From Flavobacteriaceae bacterium (GTDB taxonomy: Bacteria; Bacteroidota; Bacteroidia; Flavobacteriales; Flavobacteriaceae), in assembly GCA_018672145.1 (NCBI GenBank), contig JABHGH010000037.1, positions 1-13,086 on the forward strand: a stretch of 13,086 nucleotides of DNA, given 5' to 3'. Shown piece after piece: positions 6,651-13,086 of this stretch. The stretch's first letter is position 1. Each line of letters starts with the position of its first letter. Both the position numbers and the translations under genes were made by a program. The notes under the pieces are model-generated. The model was not told where the DNA came from. It did not search any database and saw only the letters and a list, made by a program, of their open reading frames with translations.

Positions 6651-8849
6651 TTAATTTGCTACTTCGCTCATAAATCGAATGCGAAAAATACGAAGATCAT
6701 CTTCCTCGAATTCTCCATCAAATTCTTCAAAAGCTGCTTGGATATCATCAGTTTCCGCTTCCATAAAGTATTCACTCAGCTCCTCTTGTTGATCCTCGTC
6801 AAAAAGAGCATCTACTTCATAGCCAATATCTAATTTTGTTCCTGAAAACACAATGGTTTCCATTTCTTTTATAAAGACGCCACGATCCATTCCTTTCGCA
6901 TCAGCAATGTCCTCTAATGACAATTTACGGTCGATATTTTGAATGATATATAGTTTAAGTGTTGAGTTAGCACCCGTACTCTTTATGACAATATCTTGAG
7001 GGCGGATGACATCGTTTTCTTCACAATAGTTTTTAATCAACTTTACAAAAGAAGCCCCAAACTTCATCGCTTTTCCTTCTCCAACTCCATGAATATTTTT
7101 CAACTCTTCAATTGTTACGGGGTATTTCAACAGCATATCTTCGATGGAAGGCTCTTGAAAAACAGCGAAAGGCGGGACATCAAATTTTTCTGCCACGCGT
7201 TTTCGCTCTTTCATAAGCTCTTTATGAAGTTTTTTATCAAAAATATTCAAGCCTGTTTTAGCTGAACCACTAGATGAGTTCAGTTCATATTCATGGTTTT
7301 CGGTCATGAAAAACGAATGTGGCTTGTTAAGGAATTTCTCTCCTTTAGCAGTGAGTTTGATTACGCCGTAAGTTTCTATTTCTTTTTGAAGAAGACCAGC
7401 AACCAACAATTGACGTATAAGTGCTCGCCAATAAGAGGGGGTGTAGTTTGATCCTGAGCCGAAAAAATCTTTTTCAGTGGCGAGATGAGAAATTAAAAGT
7501 GCGTTTTTTACACCTGCTAAAATATTCACAATTTCTTTAAAGCGATATTGTTGCGCCGTTTTCTTGACTATCGACACAAGTAGCTCAACTTGTTTTTGGG
7601 CCTCTTTCCTCGGCTTTGGATTTCGTGTATTATCGTCCATTTCAGCGCCAGGCCCGTTTTTTTCATCGAATTCCTCGCCGAAATAATGAAGTATAAATTT
7701 ACGGCGTGACATCGAAGTCTCTGCATAGGCAACCATTTCATGGAGTAATGCAAATCCTATTTCTTGTTCAGCGACTGGTTTGCCAGACATGAATTTTTCT
7801 AACTTCTCAATATCTTTGTATGCATAAAATGCGAGACAGTGTCCCTCACCCCCATCACGACCTGCACGACCTGTTTCTTGGTAATAACTCTCAATACTTT
7901 TGGGAATATCATGGTGGATGACAAAGCGCACATCTGGCTTATCAATACCCATTCCAAATGCAATAGTGGCTACGACAACATCAGCTTCTTCCATCAAAAA
8001 CATGTCTTGATTTCGAACCCTTTGTTTTGTGTCTAATCCGGCATGATAAGGCACAGCCTTTATCCCATTGACTTGAAGGACTTGTGCAAGTTCTTCGACA
8101 CGTTTTCTAGAAAGACAATATACAATTCCAGACTTGCCTTCGTTTTTCTTAACAAAAGCGGTAATATCACGATCAACATGTTCAGTTTTTGGGAGAACCT
8201 CGTAAAATAAATTGGGCCGGTTAAAGGATGCTTTAAAAGTTGTGGCGTCAGAAATTCGAAGGTTTTTCAAAATATCCTCTTGCACCTTTGGAGTAGCGGT
8301 AGCTGTGAGCCCAATAACAGGTGTTTTTTCGCCAATACGGTCTATAATCCCTCTTAAATTACGGTATTCAGGTCGGAAATCATGTCCCCATTCTGAAATG
8401 CAATGGGCTTCATCAACGGCCATGAAACTGATAGGGACAGATCGTAAAAAATCGACGTAATCTTGTTTTGTCAATGATTCTGGAGCAACATACAATAGTT
8501 TTGTGACACCACTTTTGATATCATTTTTAACGACTTGGACTTGTGTTTTGTTCAGTGAAGAATTTAAAACATGTGCAACACCATCTTGTTTCGAAATTCC
8601 ACGAATCGCATCAACTTGATTTTTCATCAAAGCAATTAGTGGTGAAACAACAATCGCCGTTCCTCCAAGTATTAAAGCAGGTAGCTGATAACATAACGAT
8701 TTTCCGCCACCTGTTGGCATAATCACAAAAGTGTCTTTGCCTGAAAGTAGGGTGTTTATTACTTCTTCTTGGAGTCCTCGGAAAGTAGAAAAACCAAAAA
8801 AATGTTTGAGTGATGCCTTTATGTTATACGAATCAGAACTTTCATTCAC
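6651..8849 (-). CDS. recQ: ATP-dependent DNA helicase RecQ, zinc-cysteine-less form
   Basis: RecQ is a 3'-5' DNA helicase acting in recombinational repair and replication-fork processing. The 732 residues exceed the roughly 610 of E. coli RecQ. The helicase core has Walker A TGGGKS (46-51), the DEAH box (146-149), the aromatic-rich loop ISEWGHDFRPEY (151-162), TATATP (182-187) and motif VI QETGRAGRDG (324-333). The segment that normally binds zinc (about 376-410) has no cysteine: it reads ETSMSRRK and then a Gly/Asp-rich NGPGAEMDDN. A winged-helix region (about 415-520) and an HRDC domain (about 537-612, IHGVGEGKAMKFG) follow, then an extra C-terminal helical domain with an acidic tail (about 678-719). 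The start is GTG; a stop directly upstream (8850-8852) excludes extension. It is divergent from kdsD. Confidence 0.95.
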   Translation of the reverse strand: MNESSDSYNIKASLKHFFGFSTFRGLQEEVINTLLSGKDTFVIMPTGGGKSLCYQLPALILGGTAIVVSPLIALMKNQVDAIRGISKQDGVAHVLNSSLNKTQVQVVKNDIKSGVTKLLYVAPESLTKQDYVDFLRSVPISFMAVDEAHCISEWGHDFRPEYRNLRGIIDRIGEKTPVIGLTATATPKVQEDILKNLRISDATTFKASFNRPNLFYEVLPKTEHVDRDITAFVKKNEGKSGIVYCLSRKRVEELAQVLQVNGIKAVPYHAGLDTKQRVRNQDMFLMEEADVVVATIAFGMGIDKPDVRFVIHHDIPKSIESYYQETGRAGRDGGEGHCLAFYAYKDIEKLEKFMSGKPVAEQEIGFALLHEMVAYAETSMSRRKFILHYFGEEFDEKNGPGAEMDDNTRNPKPRKEAQKQVELLVSIVKKTAQQYRFKEIVNILAGVKNALLISHLATEKDFFGSGSNYTPSYWRALIRQLLVAGLLQKEIETYGVIKLTAKGEKFLNKPHSFFMTENHEYELNSSSGSAKTGLNIFDKKLHKELMKERKRVAEKFDVPPFAVFQEPSIEDMLLKYPVTIEELKNIHGVGEGKAMKFGASFVKLIKNYCEENDVIRPQDIVIKSTGANSTLKLYIIQNIDRKLSLEDIADAKGMDRGVFIKEMETIVFSGTKLDIGYEVDALFDEDQQEELSEYFMEAETDDIQAAFEEFDGEFEEDDLRIFRIRFMSEVAN

Positions 8850-8866
8850 CTATCAAGGGTATTTTG

Positions 8867-8874
8867 TACATTTG
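8867..8874 (+). promoter_or_regulatory. Predicted -7 promoter element for kdsD-tatC-lptB
   Basis: TACATTTG exactly matches TAnnTTTG, with a weak -33 candidate TTTC (8840-8843) 23 bases upstream. It predicts transcription from about 8880. That excludes kdsD starts at 8810 or 8813 and points to the TTG at 8924. Confidence 0.42.
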
Positions 8875-8923
8875 TATCATAAATATACGCTTTAATTTTA
8901 AAATCATACAGAATCAACAAACT

Positions 8924-9889
8924 TTGAATTCAAAATCCAATATTCTCGAAATTGCTAAAAAATGTTTTGAAAATCAAAGTTCGGCAGTTGCCAACCTAAA
9001 GGCACTACTTAACGATGATTTTGTCCGGGTAATTCATCTTATTCATAAATCACAGGCTCGACTTGTTATCACAGGGATCGGAAAAAGCGCCTTAATTGGC
9101 ATGAAAGTTACAGCCACGTTAAATTCGACAGGAACACGCTCCATGTTTATGCACGCAGCAGATGCCATTCACGGCGATCTTGGAATGATCGCGAATGAGG
9201 ATGTCGTCCTTTTTATATCTAAGAGTGGTAATACGCCTGAAATAAAAGCACTGGTTCCGCTAGTAAAAAACTTAGGAAATACTACGATTGGAATGACTGG
9301 AAACACAGATTCCTTCTTAGCAAAACAATCAGACCATGTGCTCAATGTTGCTATTGAACGTGAGGCTTGTCCAAACAATTTAGCCCCAACCACTAGCACA
9401 ACAACTCAACTCGTTATGGGAGATGCCTTAGCAATTTGTTTACTTGAAATGCGTGGTTTTGGTAAAAACGATTTTGCTCAATTTCACCCAGGTGGATCGT
9501 TGGGGAAAGCACTTTATCTAAAAGTAAAACAACTTCTGAACAACAACTACATTCCCTCTGTAGATCCTGATACCAATTTGAGTCAGGTGATTATCGAAAT
9601 TGGAGAGAAGCTTGTTGGAGCAACGGCCGTCATAGATAACGGTAAGGTTTGTGGGATCATCACTGACGGAGACATCCGTAGGATCCTCGCTAAAACAACA
9701 GATTTGAGCTCATTACAAGCAAAAGACATTATGAACGAAAATCCAAAACAAATTGATGCCGAGATACTTGCCTCCGAAGCATTAAATATCATGCAGAAAA
9801 ACAATATTAGCCAATTGTTGGTTATGCAAAATGGGGTGTATTCTGGGATTGTTCATCTTCACAACTTACTTAACGAAGGGCTCAATTGA
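8924..9889 (+). CDS. kdsD: Arabinose-5-phosphate isomerase, KdsD/KpsF family
   Basis: This enzyme interconverts ribulose 5-phosphate and arabinose 5-phosphate, the first step of Kdo synthesis for the LPS core. From the chosen start it has 321 residues, close to the family length. A SIS domain (about 40-175) shows GIGKS (51-55), HGDLGM (83-88), SKSGNT (99-104), PTTST (155-159) and FHPGGSLGK (187-195); a pair of CBS domains follows (about 205-321), with GIITDGDIRR (244-253) in the first. The open frame reaches back to GTG 8810 and ATG 8813, but these overlap the recQ start and precede the predicted promoter, and the encoded 38 residues do not resemble the family. The TTG at 8924 (L/M-NSKSNILEIAKK) gives the expected N-terminus; no ATG is available in that stretch. 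The stop overlaps the tatC start by one base. Confidence 0.9.
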   Translation: MNSKSNILEIAKKCFENQSSAVANLKALLNDDFVRVIHLIHKSQARLVITGIGKSALIGMKVTATLNSTGTRSMFMHAADAIHGDLGMIANEDVVLFISKSGNTPEIKALVPLVKNLGNTTIGMTGNTDSFLAKQSDHVLNVAIEREACPNNLAPTTSTTTQLVMGDALAICLLEMRGFGKNDFAQFHPGGSLGKALYLKVKQLLNNNYIPSVDPDTNLSQVIIEIGEKLVGATAVIDNGKVCGIITDGDIRRILAKTTDLSSLQAKDIMNENPKQIDAEILASEALNIMQKNNISQLLVMQNGVYSGIVHLHNLLNEGLN

Positions 9890-10698
9890 TGGCTGCAAAA
9901 GAAATGTCTTTTTTGGATCACTTGGAAGATTTGCGTTGGCATCTCTTACGATCTGTCATTGCCATACTTTTAGCTGGTTTTGCTGCTTTTGTTGCAAAAG
10001 ATTTTGTTTTTGACGTCCTATTGTTTGGACCTAAAAATAACGACTTCCTCACCTATCGTTTGCTCTGCCAGGTATCAAACTTCCTTGGTTTTGATGACAG
10101 TTTCTGTATCAGTGAACTGCCATTCAGAATACAAAGTCGCACAATGGCTGGGCAATTTTCCGCACACATTTGGACCTCAATCACATTGGGGTTTGTTATT
10201 GCTTTTCCCTATGTCATTTATCAGTTTTGGAAATTCATCAGCCCTGGCTTGTATACATATGAAAGAAAAACTGCCAGTGGGTTTATTGGAGTCTCATCTC
10301 TGCTTTTTTTTATGGGTGTGTTGTTTGGTTACTATGTTGTGACTCCTCTTTCTGTTCGTTTTTTAGGAACCTACACAGTTAGCTCAGAAGTTTTTAATGA
10401 TTTTGACTTGAGCAGCTACACCGCGTTGGTTAGGGCTTCTGTTCTAGCATCAGGTCTTATTTTTGAGCTTCCAATATTAATTTATTTTTTAACTAAAGTT
10501 GGTTTAGTCACGCCTGAATTGATGCGTAAATACCGTAAAATATCACTTGTTCTTGTGATGTTTTTATCAGCAGTTATTACTCCACCCGACGTAGCAAGCC
10601 AAATCATTGTTGCTATCCCTGTTTTGATCCTGTATGAGTTGAGTATTTTTATTTCCAAAAGAGTGATAAAGAACATGACAAAGAAAAAGAAAAACTAA
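9889..10698 (+). CDS. tatC: Sec-independent (Tat) translocase subunit TatC
   Basis: TatC is the polytopic inner-membrane core of the twin-arginine translocon; it recognises the RR signal and exports folded proteins. The 269 residues suit the family. The cytoplasmic N-terminus MSFLDHLEDLRWHLLRS (6-22) matches the conserved HLxELRxR motif. A periplasmic loop (about 45-88) is followed by IYQFWKFISPGLYTYERK (110-127), a family hallmark, then FELPI with Glu193 in a membrane segment and SAVITPPD (227-234). A basic tail (257-269) ends the protein. About six transmembrane spans are visible. The ATG at 9889 overlaps the kdsD TGA (TGATG); an in-frame TTG three bases earlier is less likely. lptB follows after 9 bp. 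No tatA-like gene is in the window, so the partner must lie elsewhere. Confidence 0.95.
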   Translation: MAAKEMSFLDHLEDLRWHLLRSVIAILLAGFAAFVAKDFVFDVLLFGPKNNDFLTYRLLCQVSNFLGFDDSFCISELPFRIQSRTMAGQFSAHIWTSITLGFVIAFPYVIYQFWKFISPGLYTYERKTASGFIGVSSLLFFMGVLFGYYVVTPLSVRFLGTYTVSSEVFNDFDLSSYTALVRASVLASGLIFELPILIYFLTKVGLVTPELMRKYRKISLVLVMFLSAVITPPDVASQIIVAIPVLILYELSIFISKRVIKNMTKKKKN

Positions 10699-10707
10699 AC
10701 TTTTATT

Positions 10708-11448
10708 GTGAAACTATCCGCAAATAACATCACGAAAACATACGGCAAACGAAAAGTCGTCGACAATGTCAGTATCGAAGTAAATCAAGGGGAAATTGTT
10801 GGCCTTCTTGGGCCAAATGGAGCAGGAAAAACAACTTCATTCTACACCATTGTAGGCCTTATCAAACCGAACTTAGGTGATATTATTCTAGAAAACAAAA
10901 ACATAACCACTTACCCGATGTATAAACGTGCTCAAAACGGTATTGGGTACTTAGCACAAGAGGCCTCTGTATTTCGAAAACTGAGCGTGGAAGATAATAT
11001 TCGTTGTGTTCTGGAGCTCACAAAGCTTAACAAAAAAGAGCAACAAGAAAAAACAGAATCACTTTTGGAAGAATTTAGTTTGACTGCAATACGTAAAAGC
11101 CGCGGAGATTTGTTATCTGGTGGTGAGCGCAGAAGAACAGAAATCGCTAGAGCTTTAGCTACAGATCCCAGTTTCCTTCTCTTGGACGAACCATTTGCAG
11201 GAGTTGACCCTGTCGCTGTTGAGGATATTCAAAAAATCGTTGCTCATCTCAAAAAGAAGAATATCGGAATCCTAATCACCGATCATAATGTCCAAGAAAC
11301 TCTTGCAATAACAGATCGCACTTACCTCATGTTTGAAGGGCGTATATTAAAAGCTGGAAAACCTGAAGACTTAGCAGCTGATGAAATCGTAAGAAAAGTC
11401 TATCTCGGACAAAACTTTGAGCTTCGTAAGAAAAAACTTAATTTCTAA
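10708..11448 (+). CDS. lptB: LPS export ABC transporter ATPase LptB
   Basis: LptB is the cytoplasmic ATPase that, with LptF and LptG, extracts LPS from the inner membrane and drives it across the Lpt bridge. The 246 residues contain Walker A GPNGAGKT (35-42), the Q-loop within YLAQEASVFRKLSVEDN (81-97), which is the diagnostic LptB segment, signature LSGGE (136-140), Walker B FLLLDEP (156-162) with the catalytic Glu161, and the H-loop His193 in LITDHNV. All ATPase residues are intact. The start is GTG (V/M-KLSANNITKTYGKR), 9 bp after tatC, with no better start nearby; the gene is probably translated as the third member of the kdsD operon. Grouping with kdsD gives a Kdo-synthesis and LPS-transport theme. 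Its 3' end overlaps convergent pssA by 11 bp. Confidence 0.95.
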   Translation: MKLSANNITKTYGKRKVVDNVSIEVNQGEIVGLLGPNGAGKTTSFYTIVGLIKPNLGDIILENKNITTYPMYKRAQNGIGYLAQEASVFRKLSVEDNIRCVLELTKLNKKEQQEKTESLLEEFSLTAIRKSRGDLLSGGERRRTEIARALATDPSFLLLDEPFAGVDPVAVEDIQKIVAHLKKKNIGILITDHNVQETLAITDRTYLMFEGRILKAGKPEDLAADEIVRKVYLGQNFELRKKKLNF

Positions 11449-12100
11449 ATCGAATGATTACTGTTTGAATAGTCGAAAACACTACGTAAAGAACAACAAC
11501 GCCACTTATTGCCCCAAGTCCCATTCTAAGCCCAAGGATAAGGGATGCAATGATCAATGTTGCTATAAAACTCAAACTCAAAAATGATTTTTTTATTCCG
11601 ATTTTGATGAATTTTATTCTACTATTTAGTAGAAAGGTAGATAATGCAACAATAAAGAGTAAAGTCATGATGCTTATCGAAAGATTTAGATGAGGAATTC
11701 CAATCCAAAAAAGGGCATTTGCAGGGGTTGGAAGTCCTGTAAAATACTCACGATTTTCAGGGCTGATATTGTATTTTGCTAAACGGTAAACAGACCCCAA
11801 AGTAATGACAAATCCAAAAAATATCCACGGAAGCTCTAAATGAAGAGTGGACAACAGAGTCATTGCTAAAGCACCCGGTACAACACCAAAGCTGATAACA
11901 TCCGCCAAGGAATCGAGCTGAGCACCCAATTCGCTTGTCGCGCCTAACAAACGAGCGAAATAACCATCAAGTAAATCCATAAAAGCAGCGAAAAGAATAC
12001 AGAAAGTTGCAGCTACAAACTGTGAATCGCCAATGTAATAAAGCGCAACACAACCAAATACAGCGTTAATTAGCGTAAAAATGTTAGGAATTACTTTCAT
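11438..12100 (-). CDS. pssA: CDP-diacylglycerol-serine O-phosphatidyltransferase
   Basis: This integral membrane enzyme transfers a phosphatidyl group from CDP-diacylglycerol to serine, the committed step to phosphatidylserine and phosphatidylethanolamine. The 220 residues carry the complete CDP-alcohol phosphatidyltransferase motif: Asp42, Asp45-Gly46, Ala49-Arg50, Gly59, Asp63 and Asp67 (MDLLDGYFAR then GAQLDSLAD). YRLAKYNI (85-92) and FTGLPTPANALFW (100-112) are typical of the PssA type rather than PgsA. Around six to seven hydrophobic segments are visible. The start is ATG. Upstream, the minus strand has TATCTTCG (12105-12112), one base off the -7 element but very close to the ATG. The last 11 bases overlap the convergent lptB. 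A phosphatidylserine decarboxylase gene is not seen here. Confidence 0.92.
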   Translation of the reverse strand: MKVIPNIFTLINAVFGCVALYYIGDSQFVAATFCILFAAFMDLLDGYFARLLGATSELGAQLDSLADVISFGVVPGALAMTLLSTLHLELPWIFFGFVITLGSVYRLAKYNISPENREYFTGLPTPANALFWIGIPHLNLSISIMTLLFIVALSTFLLNSRIKFIKIGIKKSFLSLSFIATLIIASLILGLRMGLGAISGVVVLYVVFSTIQTVIIRFRN

Positions 12101-12147
12101 AAAACGAAGATAAGAAAGAGAATGACATCATCTAAATATACATTTTT

Positions 12148-12155
12148 TATCTTTG
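12148..12155 (+). promoter_or_regulatory. Predicted -7 promoter element for lnt
   Basis: TATCTTTG is an exact TAnnTTTG match, identical to the element before the ABC exporter gene. It ends only five bases before the ATG at 12161, so the transcript would be leaderless or nearly so. No -33 TTTG is visible at the usual spacing. Confidence 0.38.
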
Positions 12156-12160
12156 AAACG

Positions 12161-13086
12161 ATGAAAAGGAACTTATTAAAAAGTGTATTAAGTGGTTTAT
12201 TACTCACATTCGCATGGCCTATTGACGGATTTCCCATCCTCATTTTTGTTGCCTTTGTTCCTTTATTACACATTTTGTTTAGTAATGCTAGTCTAAATAA
12301 AAGAACATTTTATGGCTTAATATTTCTCGCTTTCTTTATTTGGAATTTGGGCATATCATGGTGGATATGGAATGCTTCTGCTTTTGGGATGTGGTTTGCA
12401 GTCATTGTCAATACCACACTGATGACGTTGGTTTTTATGATGGCTCGCTATATCTATCAAAAACTTTCGCCAAAAAGCAGCTTGTTATTTGTCACCACTT
12501 TTTGGATGAGCTTCGAACTTCTTCATCAACATTGGGAGTTTTCATGGCCTTGGTTGCAGCTAGGCAATGTCTTTTCCGAATCAACTTTATGGATACAATG
12601 GTACGAATACACGGGAGTGTTTGGTGGTAGTCTATGGATTTGGATTGTAAACATATTGTTTTTTAAGGCTACACTTCACAACACATTCAATACTCGAATT
12701 GCAGCTTATGCCCTATTGAGCATTGCTATTCCTATTTCCATTTCTTTATTGATTTACAATTCATACAACGCACAAACTGAAAAATCAATGGAAGTGGTGA
12801 TTGCGCAACCAAATATTGATCCCTACAACGAAAAGTTTGTGACGTCAGATTTAGAACAATGCAAATCTCTCTTTCGTTTGGTTTCACCACACATAAAACC
12901 TTCAACGGATATCATTCTTGCTCCTGAGACCTATTTTACTGAGGGCTATGGAGTGTATTTACCGCGCTTTCAGTCGAGTACTTTACACAGAGTAATCGAA
13001 GAAAGTTTAGGCGAGTCAAGCCAAACACAATTATTAACCGGTATTCAATTTTACAACATTTATGATGAAGCTAACAAAACAGTTTC
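12161..13086 (+). CDS. lnt: Apolipoprotein N-acyltransferase (3' end beyond window)
   Basis: Lnt adds the third acyl chain to the N-terminal cysteine of lipoproteins in the inner membrane. About 308 residues are visible before the window ends. The N-terminus MKRNLLKSVLSGLLLTFAWP leads into several transmembrane segments (about 1-205), including WNLGISWWIWNA and SWPWLQLGNVF, followed by YEYTGVFGGSLWIWIVN, all of the family type. The nitrilase-like domain begins near EVVIAQPNIDPY and includes ILAPETYFTEG, where the glutamate of PET matches the catalytic glutamate of the nitrilase triad; the lysine and cysteine lie beyond the window. The frame continues unbroken through 13086. An in-frame ATG 13 codons upstream (12122) is possible, but it precedes the predicted -7 element. 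The gene is divergent from pssA. The DUF1573 lipoprotein in this window would be a substrate. Confidence 0.92.
   Translation, partial: MKRNLLKSVLSGLLLTFAWPIDGFPILIFVAFVPLLHILFSNASLNKRTFYGLIFLAFFIWNLGISWWIWNASAFGMWFAVIVNTTLMTLVFMMARYIYQKLSPKSSLLFVTTFWMSFELLHQHWEFSWPWLQLGNVFSESTLWIQWYEYTGVFGGSLWIWIVNILFFKATLHNTFNTRIAAYALLSIAIPISISLLIYNSYNAQTEKSMEVVIAQPNIDPYNEKFVTSDLEQCKSLFRLVSPHIKPSTDIILAPETYFTEGYGVYLPRFQSSTLHRVIEESLGESSQTQLLTGIQFYNIYDEANKTV

Noticed and set aside
8810..8923. N-terminal extension of kdsD from GTG 8810 or ATG 8813
   Set aside because: It overlaps the divergent recQ start, precedes the predicted -7 element, and encodes sequence unlike the KdsD family.
9980..10342. Open frame of 120 codons inside tatC
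   Set aside because: It lies wholly within tatC in another frame and shows no recognisable domain.
12340..12630. Open frame of 96 codons on the plus strand
   Set aside because: It is a shadow inside lnt in another frame; lnt is read continuously from 12161 with clear family motifs.
1..13086. Defence, phage, CRISPR or mobile-element system
   Set aside because: Every open stretch is explained by housekeeping genes; no transposase, integrase, direct-repeat array or inverted-repeat ends were seen.

Overview
The window looks like chromosomal housekeeping DNA from a low-GC member of the Bacteroidota, most likely Flavobacteriales. The signs are: a long (about 308-residue) NusB; a PUR-alpha-like DUF3276 gene beside a single-gene ABC exporter and divergent nusB; a cyclophilin-FKBP fusion; a RecQ without zinc-finger cysteines; DUF1573 next to yajC; almost no Shine-Dalgarno sequences; and six exact matches to the Bacteroidota -7 promoter element TAnnTTTG upstream of genes in the correct orientation. 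I see no mobile element, phage gene, CRISPR array, tRNA, rRNA or integration scar.

Layout. Positions 1-2858 form a leftward block: nusB, a DUF1573 lipoprotein, yajC, an intrinsic terminator, then pyrD. From 2967 to 5678 three genes run rightward: an ABC exporter, a small PUR-alpha-like gene that looks frameshifted near its 5' end, and a thioredoxin-fold protein. Leftward genes follow at 5675-8849: a cyclophilin-FKBP peptidyl-prolyl isomerase and recQ. Divergent from recQ is a tight rightward operon, kdsD-tatC-lptB (about 8924-11448). It converges with and overlaps pssA (leftward, 11438-12100). Divergent from pssA is lnt, which runs off the right edge.

How the genes relate. The right half is dominated by envelope functions: the first Kdo-pathway isomerase (KdsD), the Tat translocon core (TatC), the LPS-export ATPase (LptB), phosphatidylserine synthesis (PssA) and lipoprotein N-acylation (Lnt). 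The left half mixes transcription antitermination (NusB), a Sec accessory protein (YajC), a lipoprotein and pyrimidine synthesis (PyrD). Folding, redox and DNA-repair genes lie between. All gaps are shorter than 300 bases; the largest, 2859-2966, holds divergent promoter elements.

I found no convincing undescribed system. The best leads are the apparent one-base frameshift in the PUR-alpha-like gene, the terminator whose U-tract ends only about 12 nt before the pyrD start, and lineage-type changes in RecQ and the ABC ATPase site. Family assignments rest on motifs and remembered family features; no database search was run.
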